Assembly (NCBI RefSeq): GCF_900324465.2
Contig: NC_046615.1
Span: 20,341,589-20,405,588, forward strand
Direction: 5' to 3'
Length of the DNA: 64,000 nt
Source: Anabas testudineus
Lineage: Eukaryota > Chordata > Actinopteri > Anabantiformes > Anabantidae
A program made the translations under genes and the position numbers. Shown here piece after piece: positions 23,543-34,696 of the stretch; within the stretch, counting starts at the first letter, position 1; every line of letters begins with the position of its first letter. The notes beneath the pieces are model-generated. The model had not been told where the DNA came from. It made no database searches and was given only the letters and a program-made list of their open reading frames with translations.

Positions 23543-26500
23543 TCACAGGAATCTGATTCCTGCTCCAAACTGGACCCCATCACATATCCTGCAAATAGAG
23601 GAGAAACCAGTCTAAATCATCATCATCATGTCATAGCCAAGTTCTTTACGAAGATTCTGACATTCACCAACATTTTCTTATTTGGTATTTGTTCTTAGCT
23701 CAGAACAAAATTTATGCACACTCAAGACCACTCAAAACTCCTTTCAACTACAGCTAACATACACAACCAGCCCTACCTGTCTCCACTCTGGACTCCCATG
23801 GGAATGCAGTAATTCAGCTCCAGTCTGGCAATGTTCCCCAAACGCAGTACGATGCCCAGTCCATATGACCAGCGAATGCATTCTGCCAGTTTCTTCAAAT
23901 GAGCTTGTGGCCCCTCACCTAAAAAAAGCCACACATATTTTAAAACAGAAGACATTTGCACAAGTCAGTTTCAGTAATTTTAGCCCTGCTTTGCTTAAAC
24001 AAAGTCCAAAACTGAACTAGAAAACAGTAAGATGAAATGTGAAATGGAACTAGCATAAACTTTCACTCAGTCATTAAACTGGTTCTCTCTTAAGTGGTTT
24101 AAGTATTAAGTCTAATCCTTGACTTAAATAACAAATCATCTTTCTCAGTCATGGTTTGAAATAGTCCTAGACTTATCCTAGTCCTGAATTTGAATCTACA
24201 AACTGATTTCCTGAAGAAACCTTAAGGAGGACTAATAATCTTCAGATCAATGTAGTTTGTCAAAGAAAGCACATGGATTACCTGGATTCTGTTAATGAAG
24301 ATAAACAACCAACAGTTAGACAAGTTCTTTCTAACAGAAGTGAACTATAGCTACATTTTGATGCAACAGTGGTATTTCTACATGAAATAACAACTGTACA
24401 TTAAAACAGCAGGTGATGCCCAGATCTCCCAACAGAAGAGGATGACAATTCCGATGTACCGCCAGATCGACCAGTCCATATTTTTAGGAATTTTTACATC
24501 ATGCATATCTTTATCCCTAATCACCAACAGATTAAAAAAAAATTATATTCCACAGCTAATGTGTGATGAGGCATCTTGAAACCATTTGTTTTAAAAGACT
24601 TTACTCATACTCACTAAAGGTTTTTAATTTTATTTTCTGGGTCCATGTTTTATATGCAACCCCAGTCTGGCTAATTCAGACTAGCACAGCTTGTTTTCAG
24701 TAACACTTACTTACTTTAGTCTGGTTGTTAGACAGCAACTGATCTGGTGCAGAAACCCACTGTTTTAGGCCTGAATTAACAATTCTGAATTGAGGCCTAC
24801 TGATTGAGACTTGATTTAAGCCCTGTCTGACCCATTCACAGTAGGTTTCTGACTACTCACCGTAGTTGAGGTTACAAAGGTTTCCAGCATTGAGGAAGAA
24901 GTGTGTTCTGAAGAGATCACCAAAGCCCCCCCTGCCTGGTCTGAAGGGTAGAGGGGTGTAGAGATGGAAGCCTCCAGCCCAGTAGGCCTCTCCTCCCAGG
25001 TAGTCACCTGCCATACCAGTAATACCAGCACACAAATTCTTCAAAGTAATGTTCATAAACAGTGTCCTTAATGTTGAAGGCTGATGCCTCACCTTCACTC
25101 TGTGGTCCCATACTGTACATACTGAATCCTCTAATACTGGTGGGGCCTCCTAGATAGAACCTAGAAGGTCAACAGAGACAGAGAACATACACATTACACA
25201 GGTTTTGTGATCAAGAAAGAATCCAGTTAATCCATTTTTAAACTTAATTTAGTTTTATGGCTACAGTAGGTCTAGTTCAGACATGTTCAAACTGCAAGCC
25301 ATCTCCACAGGAGGTGGTAGAGAGATGAGGAGGGCCATCACAGGAAGAGATGAGGCAAAAATGCTGTGAGGAATTAAATGAACAGGTGCAATGTTCTGAA
25401 AAGTCTAAATTTATTACTGTAGTTTGACCCGCTGATATGAACACGGTCTACAGTATCAGCAGCTCTGGCTGTGATATTCTGCTCAAGGAGACAATTAAGG
25501 CACTCATTGCACAAGAGCTTCAATTTGCATGTAAAGTCCCACCCTCTCTCAGTGAGTTCTGAATTCACAGACATAACACATATTTAGATGTACACAACAC
25601 AGGCCCATAAATGTGACAGAATTAGTAGAAAAATTATGGACCGTGATGTGAAGCTTTTACAACTCCTGGTCTAGTTAATAATGGTTATAGGCTGGTGCAC
25701 AGTATTTCTGTACCTGTCTGCTATATTTGTTGGTTTGTCACCAATGGGGAGGAGCAAACCACCCCACAGTGAGGCAGAAAGGACCTGGAGGAGAAAGGAA
25801 AAAAGGTTTAGTAAAGTTCTCGTGTACAGAACAACACTAAACAAAAAAGTAGTAGCAGTTGAAGTAGAAGCAGTATATGTTAAGTATTAACATTAAACCT
25901 GCACATAAAGTCTCTACAAAAACTGACTGAAGAGCCACTGATAAACTGAGAAATATAAAATGTTGAATCTTACTGAGTCCCAGAAGAGTGTTTTGTTGAG
26001 CTGGATCTCAAAGTCCTCTTTCAGGAAGCTGGCATCTCCTCCAGTGTAACCAGCAAGTTCCTACACAACCAAAACACAAGATGTGAGCCTCCTGTGCACA
26101 ATCAGGTTTACTGTTTTCATACAGCCTTTTAAAAAGCTCAGACTTAGTAGTGAACAACAAACCTGATGGATCTTCAACAGGCCACCTTTACGTGGGAGGA
26201 TGGATGAGTTTCTGGTGTCAATGACCATAGCATGCTAAAAAACAAAATAGCAACAAAACTATTGTAAATATTCAGTTATACTAATATTTATTACTACAGT
26301 GTTTTACTCCGTATTCTGTTGTAGCTCTTATTTAAACTTAATTCAAATCCACCATTGACAGTCCCTGCATGACACATTAGAATTTCCTATTTAAAAGATT
26401 TTGAAAGCCTGATTTCAGCTGTGAATAATAGCTTTGGCGTGTATTCTCTGTGAAACTCAACAGCTCTTTCACAGCCCAGAATGAAATGTTCAATGAAAAA

Positions 26501-29500
26501 TAAGAGACAAATACCGAAAGAGAGGACTTGAGGGAATGGCCGCTCTCCTCCCGAACAGCAAATGAGGCAGTGCGAGCCAAACAGCCCAGCTCTCTCCAAA
26601 CTCCTTCCCACTTTAAGGTTTGGTTGGTCTTCCATACAGGAAACTATGTGCAACAAATTGGTAGTAAGACAGAGATGTATTACATTTATTTGTACACTTT
26701 TCGCAAAAAGTTAAAACAAAAGTGAAAAAACAAATAGAAGCAAGTATTTACGCTCAGTTCTGCAGAGATGCCTCGATCTGTCTCCCTCAGTGAACTCCAT
26801 GGGAACTGACCTGTTACTTTGTACACATTGATTGAGATACTGAAATTGACAAAAAGAACAGAAGAAATGTCAATATCCTGATATGATTCCTTCAATTACA
26901 CAAAACAATATATTAATTATAATAATTACTAGTTACTAAAGAGGCTCCTCAGATATTTACTAACTAATGGCTCAAATCAAAAGTTCAATGGGTAGGAGAT
27001 TCACCATATCATAACCTCAGACACTGCAGTAATGACCATGTATTTAATGGTAGGTGGACAAACATTATTAATTGTATTTTATTGAATAATATTATTATGA
27101 AGCTGTTTATATCTTACTTGCGTTCAAATAGTCCTGGTTGGGGTTTGAAGAAAGACAGACCATAGGACGTCTCTTTAGTGCCGTAGGAAAACTGGAAGGT
27201 CATTTTCTCTGCTCGACCAAATACGTTTGGTAACTTCAGGCCAAGTACCTGTAATTAAACCACATCAAAATCACTTAGTCACAAAAACATACACCTTAAA
27301 TATTACTGCAGTGCTGCAAACTGAGGCTGAACTCAACATTGGAAATGATTATTGTAGAAGTACATTTTCATAACCAGTGTAGTGATGCTACTGTGACAAA
27401 AACAGTACTCAGACAGACTCATTTGAGTGCTCACCATGCTTCCTTCATTGTTTCCAACCATGGTGTTGTAGCTGCCTGTCATACGTCGCAGCTCAGTGAC
27501 CTCAAAGGTCACATCAAGGCCATTGGGAAGAGCATCCTCACCTGAGAGAGGAGGAAACGCCATTGTTAAATTAAATTTAAATTTGTTTTTAAAGATAGAT
27601 TTGTCATATAAAAAACAATCATTACGAAACAGATGAGTCATGATTCAACACAGAAATGTTTTCATTATAATTTGTACTTTATACTTTAAGTGTATAACCA
27701 TGAGAAAATATTCTTTCAGTCCAGTGTAGTTATTGACATTACCTCGCGAGGTGTCAATAACAACCTCAACTTTTCTGAAGATACCAAGACGCAGTAGCTT
27801 CCGTCTGGCTTCATGGGACTTTCGCATCACCTGCACCACACATTGAACCACGTGTTGACAATGTGATATTCAAAAGCCACGTAGTACACATGCATTAATT
27901 AGTGCAGCTTCACTTACATCAATTAAGTTTCTTGCTTGGAAAACGTCTGCGATTTCGTAACTCAACAAGTCCTCTTTGGTTCTTCCCAGCCCATCTATGT
28001 GCACACGTTGAACTACAACCTGGAAAAGCAAGACAGACAACAAATTCTTAGAATACTAGAACGATCCAAATAAAAGTAGTGAGGGATAGGCCAACAAACC
28101 ATAAGTGAAAGAATCTTATTCTCGTAAATCAGGTCTTACATCCTTGTTCTCAAGAACTTCTTGCTTTGGCTCGTGCTCTGTCTCTGGAGCCTCGATGTCG
28201 TCTGCTTGAACTCCTAATTCTGGCCCTTTCATGGGCAGAGGGTCCAGGCTCTGAAACACAGATACGATGAAACATTAACATCTCTTTAGAGATTTTCTCC
28301 AAAACAATAAACAAGACAAGACAAGTTCAAACCGAATCAAACAACCTTTGGTTAGACCAACACACTCACTCAGCTTTTGGTCTTCAGTATTTACATTTCA
28401 TACATTAAGCATGTTTTCATGATGGTTCTTGTGCTCTAAAAATATAGAATTTTGAATAACAAAATACTATTTTAAAGTTTTCAGGAATTTATACCTAGTA
28501 CATTGATCCACTTCATAGCGAAATATTGAACTTTTTCCTATTACAGTTATATGACAGCTGTAGTTACTAGCTTTGCAGATTATTACAAAGTTAATCAACA
28601 AATAAATTATGACATAAATAGGTTATATATAGGTTATTATAAAATGTTTGATCCAAAGAAGATAAATTCGCAAATGACACAACAGCAGATATAGCAATTT
28701 AAGAAATAGCCCCATGTTTACCAGCTGGAAAACTGAAGCATATGTTTGGGATTTATGTCTCTTAAGTCTATTTTTATGAGTCCATCTGAACAGTGAAATT
28801 ATCATCTGCACTCTTTTTTATTATCTGAGAACTTTAAATTAAATCTGTATGGAAGTGACGGGCATGTTTTGTGCAGAAATCTTTATCTGAACATAATAAG
28901 GGATTATAGCAGTCTGGGTTCAAGTCAAATCAAACGGGTATCTTTCATAGTTACATTATTTTAGTGCAAAATTCCCTCTTTGCATTTCTAGGGACTCGTC
29001 TAACTCTGAATGCAGAAACAACTTATTAACTACAGATAAACATATGTAAATTTGTGCAAAGTGATGACTGTGACACCTACCATTTAAAGTGCTGTTCACA
29101 TTATACATCAATAACAGTGTACTTTATTGTAATAAAGAGTCATTCTTACTTTTGGCTTACTTTAGTGTATTTCTACACTGTGGTTCTGCTACTTGCACTA
29201 AAGTAAAGCATCTCTACACTTTCACTGCTGTTAAAATGATATAAACAACATCAATTATTAAGTGGTGCAGTGATCTCTGCAGTAAGACCACCAGGACTGG
29301 ATGCACCACTAGCATCTCTCATTGTTGTCCATGACTTTACGTTTAATTTTACGTATAAAATAACGATTTGTCCCGATAAGCAGGGCATTCCTCCAGCTTC
29401 ATGTCACAGAGCTGATCGCAGCTTGTTGAGTGAACAGTGAGTTCTGGGCCTCAGCTCTGGCAGATAACTCACTGAAAGCACAGAGAGGTCAGCGTCTTAG

Positions 29501-29549
29501 CTCACACGGTCACCGGACCTTTTCTTACCCTGGCATGGACGGTGCCCAT
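23543..29549 (-). CDS. samm50: Sorting and assembly machinery component 50 (SAMM50)
   Basis: Fifteen coding exons on the minus strand: 29529-29549, 28140-28250, 27918-28019, 27743-27830, 27435-27541, 27118-27248, 26752-26839, 26515-26643, 26163-26234, 25974-26060, 25714-25784, 25093-25160, 24861-25007, 23777-23918, 23543-23588. The total is 1410 nt, or 469 aa, the human length. The start reads MGTVHARSLDPLP. A POTRA domain spans about residues 45-125, followed by the Omp85-type beta-barrel. The barrel's IRGF motif is at residues 345-348 and the C-terminal beta-signal ends [15 protein letters not shown]50 is the core channel of the mitochondrial outer-membrane SAM complex. It inserts beta-barrel proteins and supports cristae through MICOS. 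The first exon encodes only seven residues. All junctions are GT-AG and keep frame. Confidence 0.98.
24060..24840. repeat. Dispersed-repeat-like sequence in samm50 intron
   Basis: The largest intron of this part of samm50 contains phrases such as AAATAGTCCTAGACTTATCC and ACTTGATTTAAGCCCTGTCT. These resemble a widespread non-coding teleost repeat with 'tagtcc...aagccctgtct' ends. This is recognition from memory; borders and class are uncertain. Confidence 0.3.
29120..29245. repeat. Fish dispersed-repeat fragment ('acttgag/ctaaagtaaag' type)
   Basis: The stretch CTACTTGCACTAAAGTAAAG and its flanks resemble the common teleost repeat rich in 'tacttttactcaagtaaaggatctgaatact' phrases. It lies in the samm50 first intron. 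Confidence 0.3.
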
Positions 29550-29653
29550 GCTGAGCTCCACAGGGCGTTGTCCCGGGAAATGAGGGTGAAAGTCAGTGCG
29601 GAAAAGACAAAAGTAATTTAACCTACAGGTCACCGGAGAAAAGCGAAGGAGCT

Positions 29654-29660
29654 CTTTATA
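29654..29660 (-). promoter_or_regulatory. TATA-like element upstream of samm50
   Basis: The minus strand reads CCATATAAAGAGC about 105 bp upstream of the samm50 start codon, at a plausible distance from a start site near 29630. Confidence 0.35.
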
Positions 29661-29664
29661 TGGA

Positions 29665-30505
29665 GGCGGCCATGTCACTTCCTGACCACGCCCTCTGCCA
29701 GGGTGCGTTCAACACACCAACGTCAAGAGGAAAATGTTGTGAAAATGTTGTGAAAATAAATAATAAGTTTTATAAAAGCTTACATTGGTGGTTATTGTAG
29801 TGAGATGAAGTATCCCAGTAGTTAATTAGGCTGCAAATTTGATTACTTATAATTTTATTTCGATAGACTATACTTACATTCTATGACACCTAATACTTCT
29901 ACATTTCAAAGTGATTGACATTTATTTGACTTTTATAGCTACTATCTATTTTAAAATATAAGATATTACATACGCATATACAGACATATAAAAAGTTTTA
30001 AAACACAATTCTTTGCTATACTTGTCAGTACACTATCAGTACCAGTAAACAAAAGCCTAGATTAGAGCTGAAATAGGTAATCAGTTAATTCACAAATTCA
30101 GTGTCAAATATGATAAATAACAATGATTTTTAATGTAAAATACAAATACTTATTAATTTCAGTGTTTGAAATGTCTATTAAATAATATTAATAATGTTGA
30201 AGTTTTTTTTATTTGACTACTTTAATTTGTGACTGAATGCAGACTCATATTAATATTTATGGTGCTTCTTTAGATTGTGTGCATTCAACAGATATTGTCA
30301 GATGTTTTTCTGCTAATTAAATTAATTATTAACACACTCTATATCATATTCAACATTTGCATTTTAATTGCAAAAAACATTTAAAATGTGCTCATTTTAC
30401 AAAACAACTCAATCTAAAGCCAAACCTCAATGACACAAACTGAATTTATATAGACAACATGGAAATAATGATCAGCTGAATGGCAGAAAGACATCAAACA
30501 AGATT
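29665..30505. other. AT-rich spacer between samm50 and efcab10
   Basis: No coding frame or RNA gene is visible. It includes the samm50 upstream flank and probably the efcab10 3' UTR, which is transcribed toward lower coordinates. Confidence 0.5.
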
Positions 30506-31963
30506 TCAGGCTTGTTTATATGCTGCTGAGTATCTCTGCAGGCCACGCATGCTGAAATGACAAAATGAGACAAATATTCAACAATAAAGTGAAGTTTAAA
30601 ATACTGCTAAATGTTGTCATGCTGTTTCAATCTGATAAGATGCTCTTACGCCTCTGTCTTGAATGTCTCTTGTGATATTCTGTCTTCATTTACACCTTCA
30701 GGACATTCATTGATGTCCTTTATGCCTAGTGTGGTCAGTGCTGTAGGGAAACATTATTATACATTGTTTTTTTGTTTTTAGTTCAAAGTGTGGTTATACT
30801 GAAATTAACATTTCTGTGAAATATGTTAAGTATTGGCTCTAAAACAAAAATTGATTATGGGTTTATGGTAGTAGAAATACATATAATGTATTTTACTTAG
30901 AGTGTGTGTAGTGTCATACAGTGTATCGTATGTCACATAGATTTTGTGTAATGTCAGTCTCTCTGAGTACATCTTGAGCTCACCTTGCTTGTATTGGGCA
31001 AATGTGATATATCTTTGATTAGCAGGGTCCAGTATTCTGAAGACTGCATCCAGATTAGAGTTGTTGAACAGATTTGGCCCTTTCACGCCACCCTGCCGAG
31101 AAATCTTCAGCTCTTCTAGCTTCTCAATAAGAAACTCTCTGGGATTATCTTAATGAAAGAATAAATCACAGTCACATATCTTTAAAAAAAAGCCCCCAGA
31201 GCTCCCATTTCTACATGTGCCTGCATGGGGATACTGATATATGAAAACTTAGTCTCACATATTCACAAACATCACATAAAAACACAAAGTAATTGTAACC
31301 TTTAGAAAATTAATATTAAGCTGTTTACTTCTGCCTCATCTTACAGCACTCAGTGGCCAGTTTATGCACTCTAATACAACAGTCCTGCAATAAATCCTAC
31401 CATGATGAAGATTACAATGAGTTGTTTTTTTCTGCAATTTAGAAAATTTACAAAAATCATCATGTAGTTGAATCAGCACCTGTTTAAACGGATTAAAGAA
31501 AATATAACCTTGTAATCTTAATATGTAATAAGTAAGAAGCTAGGCTATATGTTTATTAACCTAACGTTATATTATATTAAGCTAACCCTTTTCCACCCTT
31601 TTCATCGAATTTCCTCAAACACCAGAATCATAGAGATGTGCTCCTAATTTAGCAATGACACATTTAATTAACGTATGATTTGTGACTGAAAACATAAGCA
31701 GATCCTCTTGTGGTTATTTTGTAAAAGTTATCTGCTAGCTAGCTGTTAGCTAACGTTAACTGATGATTTGAGCTTGATTCCTAGATCAAGGTAGCTTTTA
31801 TTGCCCCAGCATGTTTTTCAGACATCGTGCTAATTAATGATAAACAAAACAAAGTCGAACCAGGTCTGTAAAAGAAGAGCATGCTGATCAGATTGTCCAT
31901 GAGCTCGTTAATTCTGTGTTTCTTCAGATAATCAGCTGCTTCTTGTTCTCTCTGCGTCGCCAT
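30506..31963 (-). CDS. efcab10: EF-hand calcium-binding domain protein 10 (EFCAB10)
   Basis: Four coding exons on the minus strand: 31861-31963, 30984-31148, 30650-30740, 30506-30551. They total 405 nt, or 134 aa. The N-terminus, with ADYLKKHRINELMDNLISML, is an RIIa/DPY-30-like dimerisation-docking helix pair, followed by RPDNPREFLIEKLEEL. Residues about 65-95 form a single degenerate EF-hand, LDAVFRILDPANQRYITF, whose loop lacks the full set of acidic calcium ligands. The C-terminus ends QRYSAAYKQA. The family is poorly characterised; the RIIa-like fold is common in cilia and sperm-flagellum proteins, so an axonemal role is a reasonable inference. The exon 1 donor (CTG|GTTCGA) is non-standard beyond GT. 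Confidence 0.88.
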
Positions 31964-32455
31964 CTTCGTTTGTTTACACTTGTTGCTATGATACGGTGAT
32001 CGTTTATACCTGTGACGTATTTTTAATTCACTTTTTATAAACTGCACAAAAATAATTTACACTTTATCTCATTTACCACAAAACAGAGTGAACAATTTAG
32101 TTTGATATATTTTTTATTTAAAATACATTTTTTTCTTCTTCACATTAACACAGTTACTATTAGTTTATTAAGCATGGTCTTACTTTTTTACATCCTCTTC
32201 TAAAAAAGCACATAAAAAGGATGAACAGCTGTAATAAGAACAGGTGGAGAAAACTTGGATTGTCAGATCCTTATCCCCCTGGCAATACACCAGCAGTATA
32301 GCAATTTATTCCACTCTTGTTTATTCCATTAGAGGAAAACACAGATGTTTGTGAAAGTAAAAAACTTCCATGCACGTTTCAGCCTTTTGGCAAAAATCGG
32401 ACATCGCCTGCTTGACTGAGTGTCCCTCTCACAGGATGTATAGCATAATCGCCCT

Positions 32456-32944
32456 TCAGTCCATTTTTTCTTCTGCTTTAAGTTGCTGCAATGCAGCAGA
32501 AGCTTCTTTTCTTAATTTATAACCTTGTAGTTCAGTGTGAAGCTCTCCGGGCTTTGGTGGGATCTCTGGAATACTCTGTAAAAACAGAAACTGAAACTGT
32601 AAAGAGCTTCTGAAACAGTGGGCACATTTGTTTGGGTGCTGTTGTACAATATATATGCACAGTGTTAGGACAACCTCTCCAGTATTGCAGTTTTATAAAC
32701 CTAAGCATCTGATGAATACTTTAGCTACACAAGAACAAACAGTATATTATGTGCATGAACTTTCAAAACCTCATCATAATAACTGCAGACTTTGCTGATA
32801 CTTTTTAATAATTTCATTTACAGAAACCTTACTCACAAGATCAGGTAAGTAGTACTGGTGGACAACCTGGGCTCCTGCGAACATGGCAAACATGCTGGCT
32901 CCTAACATCCTCAGGTAGCGAGACCATGACACACCAGCCGGCAT
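32456..32944 (-). CDS. uqcc6: Ubiquinol-cytochrome c reductase complex assembly factor 6 (brawnin)
   Basis: Two coding exons on the minus strand, 32837-32944 (36 codons) and 32456-32575 (39 codons plus stop), give a 75-aa peptide (human 71). The start reads MPAGVSWSRYLRMLG. A single hydrophobic segment (about residues 14-30) precedes VVHQYYLPDLSIPEIPPKPG, the most conserved part of the family. UQCC6 is an inner-mitochondrial-membrane micropeptide needed for respiratory complex III assembly. A 5' UTR acceptor (TTTTTCAG) lies at 32968, so the start-codon exon begins at 32967. A candidate upstream UTR exon ends at a donor near 33719. The adjacent head-to-head tdg gene matches the human neighbourhood. 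Confidence 0.95.
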
Positions 32945-32999
32945 CTTCACTAATTAATGAACTCAACCTGAAAAAGAGGGGATGAAATTAGTAAACAAA

Positions 33000-33420
33000 A
33001 GAAATAAGCACCTAATCTGAGCCTTTTTGTACAATGCTGATGACTTCTTTGTCCAATCCAGTTTGTTGTCCAAGTAAACTCCCATATGGTTTTAATGGTG
33101 GCAGGCTGCTTCTGAAGCAAAGGTGTGTACTGAGGAAGGATATGTACTAGTTTTAGATCCGACTTCCCCAAAGGGGGGAGGGCAGTGGAGCTGTAGGCAT
33201 CTTTAAGATCAGCATACATTAGGTCCAGTGTCCTCTCCCCCCTCACAAGCTAAGTAAATGTAGATAAAGTCTTATTGAAATTGGCATGATTAAAGTCTGC
33301 GCCTCCTGTCCCAGTACACGGTGCAAAACAGTCTATATTAACATGCAGCCATGTCTCTGTGAAACACATCAGACTACACTCGTCAAAGATTTTCTTCTTC
33401 CTCACTAGAGCTCAACCACA
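33000..33420 (-). mobile_element. Internally deleted LINE fragment (L2/Rex1-type, jockey superfamily)
   Basis: Minus-strand reading gives pieces of a fish LINE ORF2. The endonuclease part reads ECSLMCFTETWLH, then DFNHANFNKTL, then RGERTLDLMYADLKDAYSST and LPPLGKSDL. It passes abruptly into the C-terminal reverse-transcriptase region, MGVYLDNKLDWTKKSSALYK. The catalytic reverse-transcriptase core is absent between them, and frames change along the way. Clade assignment is uncertain. It sits in the probable first (5' UTR) intron of uqcc6 and is oriented with the gene. Confidence 0.75.
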
Positions 33421-33718
33421 CTGAGTGCTGGGATCCTGTCCATTCAGGTACCATAACTTAAAAATACAAATTATGATTTTCCAGCAGGGTAAAATTCACT
33501 TCTTTGATGCTATATATTTATTAAATGCCTGTGCACACATCATACATGTGCTGTTTCTCTGCTAACCTCCATATGTTCACTCCAAGTGGGAGCTTGCTTG
33601 CTAGCTTGCTTACAATGTTTGCTAACTCGGCTATAACTTTCATCATGGTTAAAAGATTGTAAACAGACATAAACGGAAATCATAATACACGATTAAGAAC
33701 TTACTATATTTACTTTAC

Positions 33719-34447
33719 CGTCTCGTAATGCTGATTTTACCATGTTAAATCCAAGAGTCTGTCATTGAGACACACAAGCAGGTCATGCTGTTTAGCTAAC
33801 ACAGAGATCATGTAATAGTGCCGCGAGCTCTCACTCTGTCTCTAATTTGGAATACCACAAACATTCATTGTCACCAGTGAAATAAATTCGTTTTGTGATT
33901 TTACTTTTTAGTCATTTAATTTTGGTTGGGGTGTTTTTAGTTGCTTTTGTTGAGCGGGCTGAGATAATAAAAAGTCAAATAATGGTTGTATTTTAAGTAA
34001 TCTCACTAGCACTTGTGTGTATTTTGAAGCGGTACTGTTTTTACTTTGGAGTGATGTGTTAAGTCAATATACCGTCTTTGGCTGCAGCGTTCTTCTACGG
34101 TATAAATTGATGCTGATGCTTTCAGACAAATGAAATATACCACCACCTAGCGGTAACTGCACCAAAACGGGTACATCTCGTGATAATTGAATTAATTATT
34201 AATACACCGCCGATATAATTGTAATTAATATTTCTATAGTGTTGCTTGTAATGATCTAGCTGTGTAGTAGCGCTAATATATTACATATAAATTCAGGTTA
34301 ATGTGGGTGCAGTACACCTCCTGGCCTACAGGTGGCGGTCGCTCCTTGTGAGAAGAAGGAAATGTTGAGCGTTTAAATGGTCTTTGTTTTGGGACGATTC
34401 CCAGCCCCCAGTCTCTTTATTAAACGAAAGAACGAAATGCACGACAG
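33719..34447. promoter_or_regulatory. Head-to-head uqcc6/tdg promoter region
   Basis: A minus-strand donor (CGAGACG|GTAAAG) at 33718/33719 suggests a uqcc6 5' UTR exon just right of it. A plus-strand donor (CACGACAG|GTATG) at 34447/34448 suggests the first tdg UTR exon. The intervening roughly 700 bp therefore probably hold both start sites. Exact starts are not determined. Confidence 0.45.
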
Positions 34448-34696
34448 GTATGTTCGTTTGCTTCTGTGCTTTTTAGTTCCGTTAACATAAAACTCATTTA
34501 CTGCTTCAAGATAATTTTGTGTTACGGTAACGTTACTGATATTTAAAGCTTCCCCCTTCCTGTGTCAGCGTCTTCTTTGTGGCAGCAGTAAACTGTAACG
34601 TGTTTCAGTCTTTACACAGCTCATATTTCCAATCTGTGTTAATGCATTTAGCAGCAGAATGAATGTTAATTTATTTAAAATAAGTCAACAGTTAAG

